NCBI GenBank assembly: GCA_947579605.1
Contig: OX388329.1
Span: 25,252,299-25,316,298, forward strand
Reading direction: 5' to 3'
DNA: 64,000 nt
Source of the DNA: Athripsodes cinereus
Taxonomy: Eukaryota; Arthropoda; Insecta; Trichoptera; Leptoceridae
The stretch's first letter is position 1. Each line of letters begins with the position of its first letter. The notes beneath the pieces were generated by a model that worked only from the letters and a program-made list of their open reading frames with translations, was not told the DNA's origin and made no database searches. A program made the translations under genes and the position numbers. Below are positions 21,711 through 31,880 of this stretch, in pieces.

Positions 21711-22982
21711 AACTAAAGTAGATACTTTAGATAAACGCATATAGACATCTATGAAATAGGTCTAAAAAATGTGCTTCAAGTAAGTATGTAATGTACTTAT
21801 TTTCTGCAAAATAGAATGGATTTTAATATGCATAGAATAATAATTATTAGTTACTTTTATAAAAGCGTAGAAAGATATAATAATATTGTATAGGTAGTCA
21901 TAAAGCATAAATTCCCTTCCACGTTATTTTTTTTACGTAGCAAACAAAATTTATTCATTTAAAATGCATGTAACGAATTTTTACACAATGTTGCATAGCT
22001 ACCTACTAGTAAATACAATTATCCTTCGGATTATCGTCTAATTTAAATAAATTTAATAATACAAATGACGCTCATCGAAACAATCTTAAAGTATGTTGAT
22101 GATTGGATTACAATTGAAATGTTTGTTATATAGGTACCTAGTTCCTAGTTTGTTATATAGGTACATAGGTATTTAGTCGGTGGATGGCGCCCGTAGTGGC
22201 TGCCTGAAACCTCTGACGTCTCATTTTTAAAAATTTAAATATTATCTTATAATGATTCAAAATAGCAAAAATTTTATACAGTGTTTTTGGTTTCAATAGT
22301 TTTATAAAGATAATTGTTTTTTAAGTGTTAAATTACTTTCAAACTAATTAAAAATTACAAATTTAAAAACAAATGATTTAGTGGATAAAATTTGTGACAA
22401 ATAACAATACCTACATTGGAACTCATATTTGCTTGCTTCATATTTCAAATTTGTGACAATTAGAAATGCATTAAATTTTTTTAACAGTTAAATTAAATTT
22501 ATAAAACATGCTAAAATTTGATAAATAACAATAAATAAATTTAAAAAAACTGAAAATGCGCCCTTGCGGTGGTTTGTACCACAAAACGGCGCTCAATATA
22601 TTGTCCAGATTATTATTATTATTACCTATTCAAGCTTTTGGTAATTTTTGTTTTAATCGTGCAATAGTTTATCATACATCCACCTTCCACATGGATACGA
22701 CACTTTCTACAATTGGGGCAACAAAACTTGAACAATAAAATAATTATATTATTTCAGAACTCAACAATGCAATTGTATGATCTTTTTTATTAACAGGACT
22801 TATATTTCATTACTACATTCATGGTACATATATACGTGGATTCATCATCTTATCATGTTGAATATATTAAATTTTAGAATAGTTTTTTTTTTATTATTAT
22901 TGTTGTAACCTATTCGCAGTGAAATTTGGATTCCATAAGTAATAATGTTGATTATTTATGAATAAACAATAAACTAATAAAT
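21711..22982. other. AT-rich sequence without recognised feature
   Basis: About 1.3 kb. GGTACCTA-type words occur at 22133-22170. The 60-codon frame at 22556 has no motif. Confidence 0.45.
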
Positions 22983-23034
22983 AAACTATCTCCTCCACTA
23001 TATAATGTTCATTATATAGTGGAGGAGATAGTTT
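22983..23034. repeat. Perfect 25-bp inverted repeat with 2-nt loop
   Basis: Bases 22983-23007 are exactly complementary to 23010-23034, with only TT between. The stem contains ATCTCCTCCACTATATAATG. Confidence 0.95.
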
Positions 23035-23782
23035 AGCAAAAAAACATCAAACATGCCTACTGCGTGGTTTGGAAATTGTTATGGAACTAAATTCCCCATA
23101 ATTTGCAAACTTTGAAGATTGTGGACGTATTGAAATCAAGATTTAAGACCCTATTGAAATTATCTTATTAAATGAAACAATGCAGGGTTTTTATACAAAA
23201 TTGTGAATAAGTAGAAGTGAATAAAGCGTTGAGCGAACCTTCGTAAATGAGTTATTGTTTGTACACTGATGCGATCGTATGCAGGGCTTGACTTTTTAAA
23301 ATAAAATTTCTCTTGGGTCAAAAGAAATATGAAATCTTTTATATTAAAATTTTGGCTCGACACCAAAATCGATAACATTATATGTATTTTTCAGCCCTTG
23401 TAAAAATATATTTTTATAAGTACTCTTATAATCTACTGTGACGTTTGTTAAAATACAAATAGGTATATTTTTAAACCATCATAATTTTTACTAAGGTAGA
23501 TAATATTCCTGGGTGAGTCAAAATTTAGGAATGTATAATCGAGGTTCTCAGAAAAGCTCCTTTAACTTTACCCCGTTTCCTATGATAACGACATTAAAAC
23601 AGCGATTATGAATTTTGTTTTACCTTTTTAGGGAAATTGTTATGTCACAACTCCCGATAATTTCAAGTATTGTATTGGAAAATTTACATACACCGGTGTG
23701 GAGGCTTCTTCCTCAGTAGTTCCTCCACTATTGTGAATATAATTGGTGAATTATTTCAAGCCATATACACTCGTCAAAGAGT
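23035..23782. other. AT-rich sequence without recognised feature
   Basis: The minus-strand frame at 23160-23378 shows no motif. No repeat match. Confidence 0.45.
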
Positions 23783-23935
23783 AGATTTCGCACTCTTTTC
23801 CGTAAGTTTTCGAGTGCCAAGTTTGTAAAAAGCAAGTGTCCTAAAAAGAGACTAAATATTCAACAATGAGGTATGCCACTCATCCCCAATATTTTTTTGT
23901 TGGCACAGAAAGGATAGCTTGCATGTATTTTATGT
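23783..23935 (+). repeat. Rep-A copy, 5' half
   Basis: TTTCGCACTCTTTTCCGTAA, GTTTTCGAGTGCC, CAACAATGAGGTATGCCACT, then TTGGCACAGAAAGGATAGCT and TGCATG. Confidence 0.7.
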
Positions 23936-23984
23936 TAAAGTAAATAGTAATATTATTCCAACAAGAAACTCGAAATTGTGCACA

Positions 23985-24541
23985 CAAGTGACTAGTGATG
24001 TGAGAAGAGAAAATTCTCCAGAGAAATTTCTCGAGAACGAGAAATTTCTCCGAGAATTTCTCCTCTGATGGAAGAGAAATTTCTCTCCATAATTCTTCTT
24101 AGTGGTATTATTACCTTTCGCCCAGTATACTTCGCAGCCAACCTGATTGATCCAAAGATTTGTGGGGCTGATTAAGGCCCAAATCAGAGGTTATTAACAC
24201 TTTTTTCCATGTAATTACCTGCAATTTTTTTTAAACTTAAATATGGGCATGTGGGGTGTCAACCATCAAGATTTTTTATCAGTTGTTAGCACTTTTTTCT
24301 TTGTAGGTACATAACATTTTTTTGTTTCCATAATTAATTGTAGCCGTATTGGTGATAAATTGTCTCAACTTTTGTACATTGTTATTGATTGATTGAATAA
24401 AGTGTTTATTATTATTATACTGTTAAATAAAAAATAAAAAAATTCTCGGAAAATTCTCTACTTCGAGAAATTTACCGAGAAATTTCTCGGTAAATTTCTC
24501 GAATAATTATTTCTTGAGAATTCCACAACACTACAAGTGAC
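23985..24541. mobile_element. hAT-like non-autonomous element with 8-bp target duplication
   Basis: CAAGTGAC is found at 23985-23992 and 24534-24541 and bounds a 541-bp element (23993-24533). Its ends are TAGTGATGTG and, reversed, TAGTGTTGTG. An 8-bp duplication with a YARNG-type terminus is the hAT signature. Both subterminal regions are packed with GAGAAATTTCTC-type palindromes: left 24005-24090, right 24440-24515. The middle (about 24100-24430) differs in character and ends with GAATAAAGTG and an A-rich stretch, so it may be captured or inserted sequence. There is no transposase. Confidence 0.85.
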
Positions 24542-25014
24542 GCAGAAATTAGGCATACAATTGATGCGAAATCGCTCTTTGAATGACGGCAGTTTTTTTT
24601 CCAATCTGTGTTCTCAGAATAGAATGTTTAGTTTAATGATGATTAAATATAAGTTTGCGAATAAAACGCATGTTTTTAATATGTTTAGTTATAATTATAT
24701 TAATGCGCGATGTTTCTCCAATACCCTTGCCTGTGAATGACAAAGGCAAATAATTGAATTCATGTTGACATTATTAATTATAACATGCATAGATAACTAA
24801 CTAACTATAGGTACTTATTATCAAATGAAATCTATGTTGTTCATAATTATTAAACTTACACAGGTATTAATACCAGAAAAATATCTACACACAATAAAAC
24901 CTTGATAATTTATATCGAATTATAACGTATTACCCTAATCAGCTGTTGCGGAATGGATGACCTTTAAAAATACATTATAATAGTGTGTACCAATGCACTC
25001 TGCGAAATTCCTTC
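24542..25014. other. AT-rich sequence without recognised feature
   Basis: The 67-codon frame at 24537-24740 overlaps the hAT-like right end and has no motif. Confidence 0.45.
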
Positions 25015-25145
25015 ATCTTCTTCTGCTTATAGTAGATCATTGACCTGTTTGTTCGGAATTAGTTTCCTCTTGTGACGCTGAAGACCAACTATCTTTCCAT
25101 CTTTTAGGTGATGGCCTTCCGGCAGGCTCTGTATATCAAAAGTCA
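25015..25145 (-). mobile_element. LINE C-terminal remnant (short)
   Basis: The minus strand reads EPAGRPSPKRWKDSWSSAS with QEETNSEQ after it. This matches the GRPxxRWxD block near the end of RTE-type ORFs, in a strongly reduced piece with a TTCTTCTGC-like tail at its left edge. Confidence 0.55.
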
Positions 25146-25147
25146 GT

Positions 25148-25173
25148 GCAGGTGTGCAGGTGTGCAGGTGTGC
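25148..25173. repeat. Short tandem repeat, unit GCAGGTGT
   Basis: Three consecutive copies of the 8-bp unit. Confidence 0.85.
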
Positions 25174-25916
25174 TTTCCATATCTTAAAAAGCATCGAATA
25201 TCTGGTAAAAAAATTGGGTACTATCTAAAATTGTGTTAAAAAAAACGATGAATATCCTAAAACATCTCAAATTCTTGTACCAAATTGAAAATTTGGCGAC
25301 AGAGTTTTTTTGTCCTACCTCGATACATCGAATCCTTGCTATATTAAAACCTGGATAATTCCTTTCTAAAAAACTTTCTTCCCTTGAGTTTCAATACATT
25401 GAGGTTTTACAGTATATGTATTATAATATTATATTTTCTTCATGTATGTATGTGCCATCGGCGTCGTTGGAACGGTGATTAGGCAGGTATGTATGATTGT
25501 AGATATACCTTCTTGGGTACCTACCTCTTATGGCACACTCGATTGGATATTCAACGTTATAATACACAGTATTATAGTAGGTAGGTATTGTCTATTTAAT
25601 ATACGATGTACCATTAATTAACACAGTTCGTCATGTTGTTTTAATTGTTATTGTGACGTTTATTAAGAAAAAAAAAATACAAACGATGTCCAATAATAAC
25701 GTCTAAATTGTCACTCAAATATTCAAACATTTTCTTTTCAAATCTTTTTCTTTGGTTTATTTCTAACATTTGTCATAATAAATAAATACAGTCCCATTAA
25801 ACCATGTTTTGGTTTGTCAATGGGTTCTGTCAATACTATCATTTTTTTATAACTTTAGGCTAGTTTTTTTTATAGTAGATCATTTCATAATAATTACACC
25901 ATTTATTTTAGGTCTT
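25174..25916. other. AT-rich sequence without recognised feature
   Basis: No open frame above 60 codons and no repeat match. Confidence 0.45.
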
Positions 25917-26462
25917 TAATGTGGTGTTCTCACTTTGGCGAATATCGCCAGGGCACCAAAATATCGCCAGCCATTTGAACCGTGTGAACAAAATGACAGC
26001 TGGTCTGAAACGATAAAAACCAGTAGAAACGATATCGTCTCGAGTTGATCACCTTCCAACTTTCTCGGCCGATTGAACGATTTGCGCATGCGCAGATATA
26101 CGCGGCGTTCGTATCTATGGTAAAAGCTTTATAACCTATAAATTTTATAATGTTTCCCGCTTCGTGACAGCTGTTATCTTTTTTGTTGGTTTGTGGCGTT
26201 TGTTTCCTTAATTAAAAGGCGCCTTATAACCTCTACTATAACATTTTCGACTAAAAATAAACACTTCGCGATCTCCATCTCGACGTCCGCCATTTTGAAA
26301 ACAGTGTCAAAATCAAAGCGCATCTGACAGATCGTTTCTAAATCGGTGGACTGTGTGAACAGGTGTGACGATCAATGGGCGTACGGCGAATTTTGTTTTT
26401 TCGCCTGGCGATATATTTTGAAATTCGCCTGGCGATATTCGCCAAATGTGAACACCCCATAA
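25917..26462. mobile_element. Harbinger-like non-autonomous DNA transposon with TAA target duplication
   Basis: TAA at 25917-25919 and 26460-26462 bounds a 540-bp element. The left end TGTGGTGTTCTCAC leads into TTTGGCGAATATCGCCAG; the right end reversed is TGGGGTGTTCACAT leading into TTGGCGAATATCGCCAG. The inverted repeats are about 33 bp with a few mismatches. A 3-bp TWA duplication is characteristic of PIF/Harbinger. Two further CGCCTGGCGATAT words are tandem at the right end. The interior has GCGCATGCGCAG and GCCATTTTGAAAACAG and is richer in G/C than the flanks. No transposase frame. Confidence 0.8.
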
Positions 26463-26867
26463 TAAAAACACACAGTTGATGGGTGTCTACCCGAAAGGCT
26501 ATTGAGTCTATTTGTATCATTGGTAAAAGTAATCATTTTTTAATTTCAAATAATAATATATCAAAAGAAGAAAATTTATTCAAACCTTGCAGTTAGTAGG
26601 TATGTAGACTTTCTGCCCCATTTGCCTCATTTTGTGATGAAGATTATGATCTAGTCTAACTGTCAGTAGTCAACCAACTGTCATTTCAACCATGATTTTT
26701 TTCTTTATTTGAGACTTTTAGATATAAAGAATGGCAATGTATTTTTCTTCTAGATTTATGTACAATATCCTTGATACGATATCGCAGTTCTCTTCGGTAG
26801 CCTTAGTATTTTATATATTATTATTGAATTGAAGTATCGTAAATAGACTAAAGTAGGCAAAGAAGTG
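26463..26867. other. AT-rich sequence without recognised feature
   Basis: No coding or repeat signal. Confidence 0.45.
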
Positions 26868-26964
26868 TTGTGAAAGGGGGGTTTGCGCCGGCAAACCTGG
26901 GATCAAACCGCGAACTTCATGCGCTTGAGGCCGAGACATCACCTCCAGGCTATCGATGAACTCA
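26868..26964 (-). mobile_element. SINE-1 copy, 3'-truncated
   Basis: Reversed, it reads TGAGTTCATCGATAGCCTGG, AGGTGATGTCTCGGCC, GGTTTGATCCCAGG and GCCGGCGCAAAC. It has the tRNA-like head and the first part of the body only. The A and B boxes have acquired mutations. Confidence 0.75.
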
Positions 26965-27433
26965 TGATGATATCTACACCTTATCACTTGTAATCCTTAC
27001 AACCTTACTAAGCCTTTGTAACGTATGAAAATGGTGCAAGTGTTTAATCTGAGTGTAAATTACGTGTTAAACAATATTGATATTGTAAATTTGATAACCT
27101 ACTACAACACGAGCCCTTTGATCTTCAAACTATCACGTCCACAAATATCAGCTGTCAACATTGAACTGATAGGTTATGTTGATCTGTACAGAATAATGTT
27201 GATTTTTATTATATGTGTTGCATCTATGATTAACAATAAGTATTGAAGTATTACGATCTAAATGCAGTAGATTGCAACAAATTTCAATAGAAGTTATCTA
27301 AAATTTTTCAATATGGTTTGCTAAATACTCGAACATAAATTCGCGAGCAGATTTATGTGTTTTACAATATTCTCGTGAATGCCACTAACCGGTCGCAGTT
27401 CTCTTCAAATTTAAATTTATATTTCAACTATGT
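26965..27433. other. AT-rich sequence without recognised feature
   Basis: The 73-codon frame at 27025-27246 has no motif. Confidence 0.45.
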
Positions 27434-27670
27434 CGACCGGTGTGGCGCGGGGCTAACGCACTTGCCTTTGAGTCACTAGGTCCCGGGCTCGATGCCCGGC
27501 CAGGGCAAAATGAAGAATGACCTTTTTCAAATAGTCCTGAGTCTGGGTGTTACATGTATATGTGTTCAGTGCATTGTATAAATTATGTGTATCGTCGTGT
27601 TAGTACCCATAATACAAGATTCATATCTAAGTGTGGGACTAGCTCGGTCTGTGTGAACTGTCTATACATG
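27434..27670 (+). mobile_element. SINE-2 copy with tRNA-like head
   Basis: The head GGTGTGGCGCGGGGCTAACG (A-box region) and CCCGGGCTCGATGCCCGGCC (B-box region) is followed by a body with AAAATGAAGAATGACCTTTT, GAGTCTGGGTGTTACATG, TATCGTCGTGTTAGTACCCA, TAATACAAGATTCATATC and GGGACTAGCTCGGTCTGTGT. The body alone recurs at 34539-34740 (reversed) and 54939-55090. Confidence 0.75.
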
Positions 27671-28454
27671 TTAATGTTAAAAAAATACATAGTTTTTGAG
27701 TTAAGTTTATTGATTTCGATGTTTCAGTGTGTGATGAACATCTCTCATTATAAAAGAAAGGTAATAGTTTATTTACTTCTTTATTTAGGCACAAGACACG
27801 TGGTTCAATTTTCTTTGCTGATTTTCTCAGTTTGACATTTACAGTACAATATTTTAACCCAACGACAAAATCCAGAACTCAATAATATTACGTTCATTCA
27901 TTATATGTAATATTATTAAAATACATTGTATTAATTTTCAATCGTCATTCTTAACAGTTCGTTGCATTATTTTATAGTACAATAGGTAGGTATATAATTC
28001 CATATAATTTATATCATATTCAATCAATTATTGTAAAGTATTGTATGTACCAAACATGTGTGGGTTTACTTAATTAGACATGTAAAGGCTTACAAGACAA
28101 ATAAGAACAGTCACATTTGAATCAAAATCTTGAAAGTAATGTTTACAATAGATGGTGAAATATTATTAAGTTCATAGAATTATTCCTTTTACAGTCTTAT
28201 TTATTGATACTTAAATTTTGATGTTCCACATACTCTTCACAGTTTTTGTATTTTTTTTTTGGGTAATTTCTAGAATTACATAATAACACGTTAAATGTTA
28301 AAGATATAAGTTATCAGGATAATTGACAACAATTGAATAATGGTCAATTATTTTTTTTTTATTTTTTACCTATTTATTTTATTGAACATAACAAACAATA
28401 CAGGTATAACAATACACAGACTATTTGATAAAAACTTAAATCTAAACATCCTCC
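27671..28454. other. AT-rich sequence without recognised feature
   Basis: No coding or repeat signal apart from the tail of a shadow frame that starts inside SINE-2. Confidence 0.45.
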
Positions 28455-28600
28455 TTATAGAGACAAGTCTCGTGAAAAAAGGGAAATTTCTAAGAATTTC
28501 ATTTTACGAAACATTTTTTTGTGATCATGACCGATCATATGAATACTTATCTGGTTGTTATGATGTTAAGAAGTGTGGATAGCAGTTCTAAAAATAAAAT
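28455..28600 (+). repeat. Rep-B copy, diverged
   Basis: TTTTTTTGTGATCATGACCG, ATCATATGAATACTTATCTG, GTTGTTATGATGTTAAGAAG and TGTGGATAGCAGTTC follow the order of Rep-B at 2740-2850. Confidence 0.55.
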
Positions 28601-29164
28601 AGTGCCTTTGTAACTTGGTGAAATGCAATTTCTATAATAATTTCTATAAGAAATATAATTTCTCTTGTCATAGTTGTATCGAAGTCCCTATTACATGTAG
28701 ACACTTCGTCTAGGTCTAGCCCATTTCAAAATCTCACGAATAAATATCTCAATTTACTATTACGAACAATCAAAGTTAAAACAATGAAAAAAATAATTTT
28801 AAAGACAATATGCATTAAAATGACAATCAATAGTTTAGTACATACTTAATTAATTAAAATATAATCACAACTTCGATTTAATACTTAATTATAATTGTAA
28901 GCTGTTATTAAATTTATATAACAGTGACTGTTGTTGTCGACGGCATATTATGTTGTATTTTATTAATAATAACTTTGTCGATTCTAATAACGAATCTCAC
29001 CGCAACTAACATATTCTTATTTTAATTAATAACTTATTTGCTCATTTATAAACTTCATAATATAGGTATTATTATAATACGATATATTATTAATACCTAT
29101 ATGCCTGTCATTTCGTTGTTGTTATTAAGTACCTACTACCATATGTATTGATTAGATATACAGT
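28601..29164. other. AT-rich sequence without recognised feature
   Basis: No coding or repeat signal. Confidence 0.5.
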
Positions 29165-30115
29165 AATTTAAGAGTTCTACTTCATTCATTTGATTATTTA
29201 AATACTATGCATTTTTATACATAAATACCATATTTGCAAATGTAATAAGTAATTGATAATCTAGTTGACTAAATTAAAATTAACTGTTAGACTTGACTAA
29301 AACTTACAGAGATTAACACTGTTCAGAGTTCTACCTATTTTGTTGATAGTTAAAATACTATGCATGTTTTTACATAAACCTCATATTATTTTCAAACGTA
29401 ATAAGTAGGTACCTGAAGATCTAGTTAACTAAATTAAAATCAACTGTTAGACTTGACTAACACTTACAGAGATTAACACTGTTCAAAGTTCTGCTTATTT
29501 TGTTTATCGTTAAAAAACTATGCATGTTTTTACATAAATTCCATATTTGCAAATGTAATAAGTACCTGATAGTCTAGTTAACTAAATTAAAATTAACTGT
29601 TAGACTTGACTAACACTTACAGAGATTAACACTGTTCAGAGTTCTACCTATTTTGTTGATAGTTAAAATACTATGCATGTTTTTACATAAACCTCATATT
29701 ATTTTCAAACGTAATAAGTAGGTACCTGACGATCTAGTTAACTAAATTAAAATCAACTGTTAGACTTGACTAACACTTACAGAGATTAACACTGTTCAAA
29801 GTTCTGCTTATTTTGTTTATCGTTAAAAAACTATGCATGTTTTTACATAAATTCCATATTTGCAAATGTAATAAGTACCTGATAGTCTAGTTAACTAAAT
29901 TGAAATTAACTGTTAGACTTGACTAACACTTACAGAGATTAACACTGTTCAGAGTTCTACCTATTTTGTTGATAGTTTAAATACTATGCATTTTTTTACA
30001 TAAATACCATATTTGCAAACGTAATAAGTAGGTATCTGATAATCTAGTTAATTAAATAAAAATTAGATAACACTGTTCCTCTTATTTTGTTGATCTTAAA
30101 GTAGGTACTATGATT
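29165..30115 (+). repeat. Tandem array of about 153-160-bp units in alternating A/B types
   Basis: The anchor word ACTATGCAT occurs at 29204, 29358, 29517, 29670, 29830 and 29983, with a degenerate copy at 30107. The steps are 154, 159, 153, 160, 153 and 124 bp. Units starting at 29358 and 29670 carry CCTCATATTATTTTCAAACG and AAGTAGGTACCTGA. Units at 29517 and 29830 carry TTCCATATTTGCAAATG and AAGTACCTGATAGTC. The array is thus a dimeric higher-order repeat of about 313 bp; end units are more diverged. All share GTTAGACTTGACTAA and CTTACAGAGATTAACACTGT. Confidence 0.92.
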
Positions 30116-30539
30116 TTTTTAGTGAGTACGGACTCACAAAAATAATACATATCAAGACCAGCCTATGCCAATTCGTGAGCATCCAAACACCTTTCCTGTT
30201 TATTACTAAAAGAAGTTTGCGCAGTCTGTTGGTTGTGCGGATGAGCTATCTGTTGAGTAATATTCTTAATATCTTCACTTTCGCAGGTTTAAAAATCCAG
30301 TAAAATTCCACAACTACGTTTTACATTTAAAATACCTGCCATTCTAACTATTAACCATGGTAAAGTGACACCTATTCATAAACAGAGATTAGCATTGTTT
30401 CAACTCTGTGCCGGAAAAAAATTATTTTTTAGAAATGTCAATTTATGATTATTTGTCGTTTTGGAGCAGTAAAAATATTCTTAGGCTGGTGAAAAGGACT
30501 TTGCGGTTGTAAATTTTTATTTATACTACATATACCATT
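30116..30539. other. Sequence without recognised feature
   Basis: No coding frame over 60 codons and no repeat match. Confidence 0.45.
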
Positions 30540-30655
30540 CCCTCACGCCGTATCCCAAATGGGGTAGGCAGAGAGAACGGAACGCCAATTAGATCTATCT
30601 TTACACACTTCTTTCGCTTCCTCCACATTTATACAATTTCGAATGCACTAAAAAT
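30540..30655 (-). mobile_element. RTE-1 3' end
   Basis: CCTCACGCCGTATCCCAAAT, GGGGTAGGCAGAGAGAACGG and AACGCCAATTAGATCTATC match the RTE-1 terminus reversed, as at 14865 and 55568. Confidence 0.75.
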
Positions 30656-30836
30656 TTACATTCTTACATTACATAACATCACATTACATTGTATGAAGGT
30701 AATTTTTTAATTCTAAGTATTCCTAATTAATACTTAAAAAAGCATCACTTGATGAATAAGGTTTTGAGTTATTCAGGGATAATTTTATTATTTTGTGGTG
30801 GTTATAAGTGGTGTTTTTCAATTACACAAGGTTAAC

Positions 30837-30838
<2 letters not shown>

Positions 30839-30888
<50 letters not shown>

Positions 30889-30904
30889 CTTTTTTTTTTT
30901 TTTT
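30839..30904. repeat. 66-nt T tract
   Basis: All T except one C at 30889. It could be the A tail of a minus-strand retroposon lying to its right, but no body could be recognised. Confidence 0.95.
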
Positions 30905-31405
30905 AAAAAGGTTTACTATAACCAAGTCTAAACAAACATAAAACGACTGAATATTATTATCTTTCCACTGTCATTTTTACTATTAACACTGCTATTTTAA
31001 TAACAATAAGATACTGTTACCTGTGATTACAAAAATTTCACTAAAGACTTAACCATACATAAAACATTCCAAACCTAATCATATTCTATAGAAATAATGT
31101 TTCTTCGGTTGATTTAGTTTCACTTATTAATAAAGATTATTGAAAAATATTAATAGATAAATTAAATCAGCTGTTAATCATATAATGATTTATTATAAAG
31201 TATGATAGTGAAACCGTACATGAAAATATTTCCAAAAAAAACATATTTCATTCTCTTTCTATGGTGCACTCAGCTGATTCAACTACATAATTTGTCAACA
31301 TCGTTACAACGCTTACATACGTTTGGACTCTAGTATGGCTTAAGTCGACAACATTTTACACCGTAAACTCAACGACCCATTCAGAATACCTTCTTGTTTG
31401 TTGTT
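30905..31405. other. AT-rich sequence without recognised feature
   Basis: Possibly the body of the retroposon whose tail is the T tract; nothing recognisable. Confidence 0.4.
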
Positions 31406-31482
31406 ACGGACGGTTCGCATGTTTATTACATGCAGCTGGTCTGCCGTTTAACCCACTTATGGGATATACCGTGATGGTGTAG
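31406..31482 (+). repeat. Rep-A 3' end
   Basis: CATGTTTATTACATGCAGCT, GGTCTGCCGTTTAACCCACT, TATGGGATATACCGTGATGG and a TGTAGTAGT tail. It retains the terminal motif and microsatellite. Confidence 0.8.
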
Positions 31483-31494
31483 TAGTAAAAAATC

Positions 31495-31880
31495 TAAAAC
31501 ATGTTTATCGATGTTATTTTTACAAATTAAGCATTGTATGAAGTTATATATGTAAATTTATCACACGAAACTACATGTGGTAGTGTCCCGGAAAAGACTT
31601 GATTCCGCGACCCATCTTGTCGCGAGATGTGCTTTGTCCAATTAAGCTACCGGGCGACTTGCCAGCGGCTCCGATATTCTCTCTTATAAACCCCAATGAC
31701 AGCAGCTTCATGTGTAGGTTCTTCACGGGCAGAGCAAGTCTCGCGACAAGATGGGTAGAGGGTTCAAGTCCCGTCCGAGGCACTACCAATTGAGGTTACG
31801 TTGTCTTTTCTAAACCTTATAATAATATGGTTGTTTCGTGTGTTGAATTTACAAATATACACAATTATTCATAATTCACT
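31495..31880. mobile_element. Rep-C/SINE-3 element with two opposed tRNA-like units
   Basis: The outer arms are inverted: GAAGTTATATATGTAAATTT and CACACGAAACTAC on the left, and on the right their reverse with AAGACAACGTAACC. Inside are two tRNA-like units. On the minus strand (about 31600-31665): CCCGGTAGCTTAATTGGAC and CATCTCGCGACAAGATG, which folds as a five-pair anticodon stem. On the plus strand (about 31722-31790): GTCTCGCGACAAGATGGGT and GGGTTCAAGTCCCGTCCGAG (B box). A functional tRNA is unlikely: position 33 is not T and the arms are incomplete. Confidence 0.65.

Noticed and set aside
22983..23034. microRNA precursor
   Set aside because: The 2-nt loop and perfect pairing do not fit a Drosha/Dicer substrate.
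29165..30115. CRISPR array
   Set aside because: Units are contiguous 153-160-bp repeats without unique spacers, in an evidently eukaryotic context.
31571..31793. Functional tRNA genes in the double tRNA-like repeat
   Set aside because: The B-box and one anticodon-like stem are present, but base 33 and the arm lengths are wrong and the sequence is part of a dispersed repeat.
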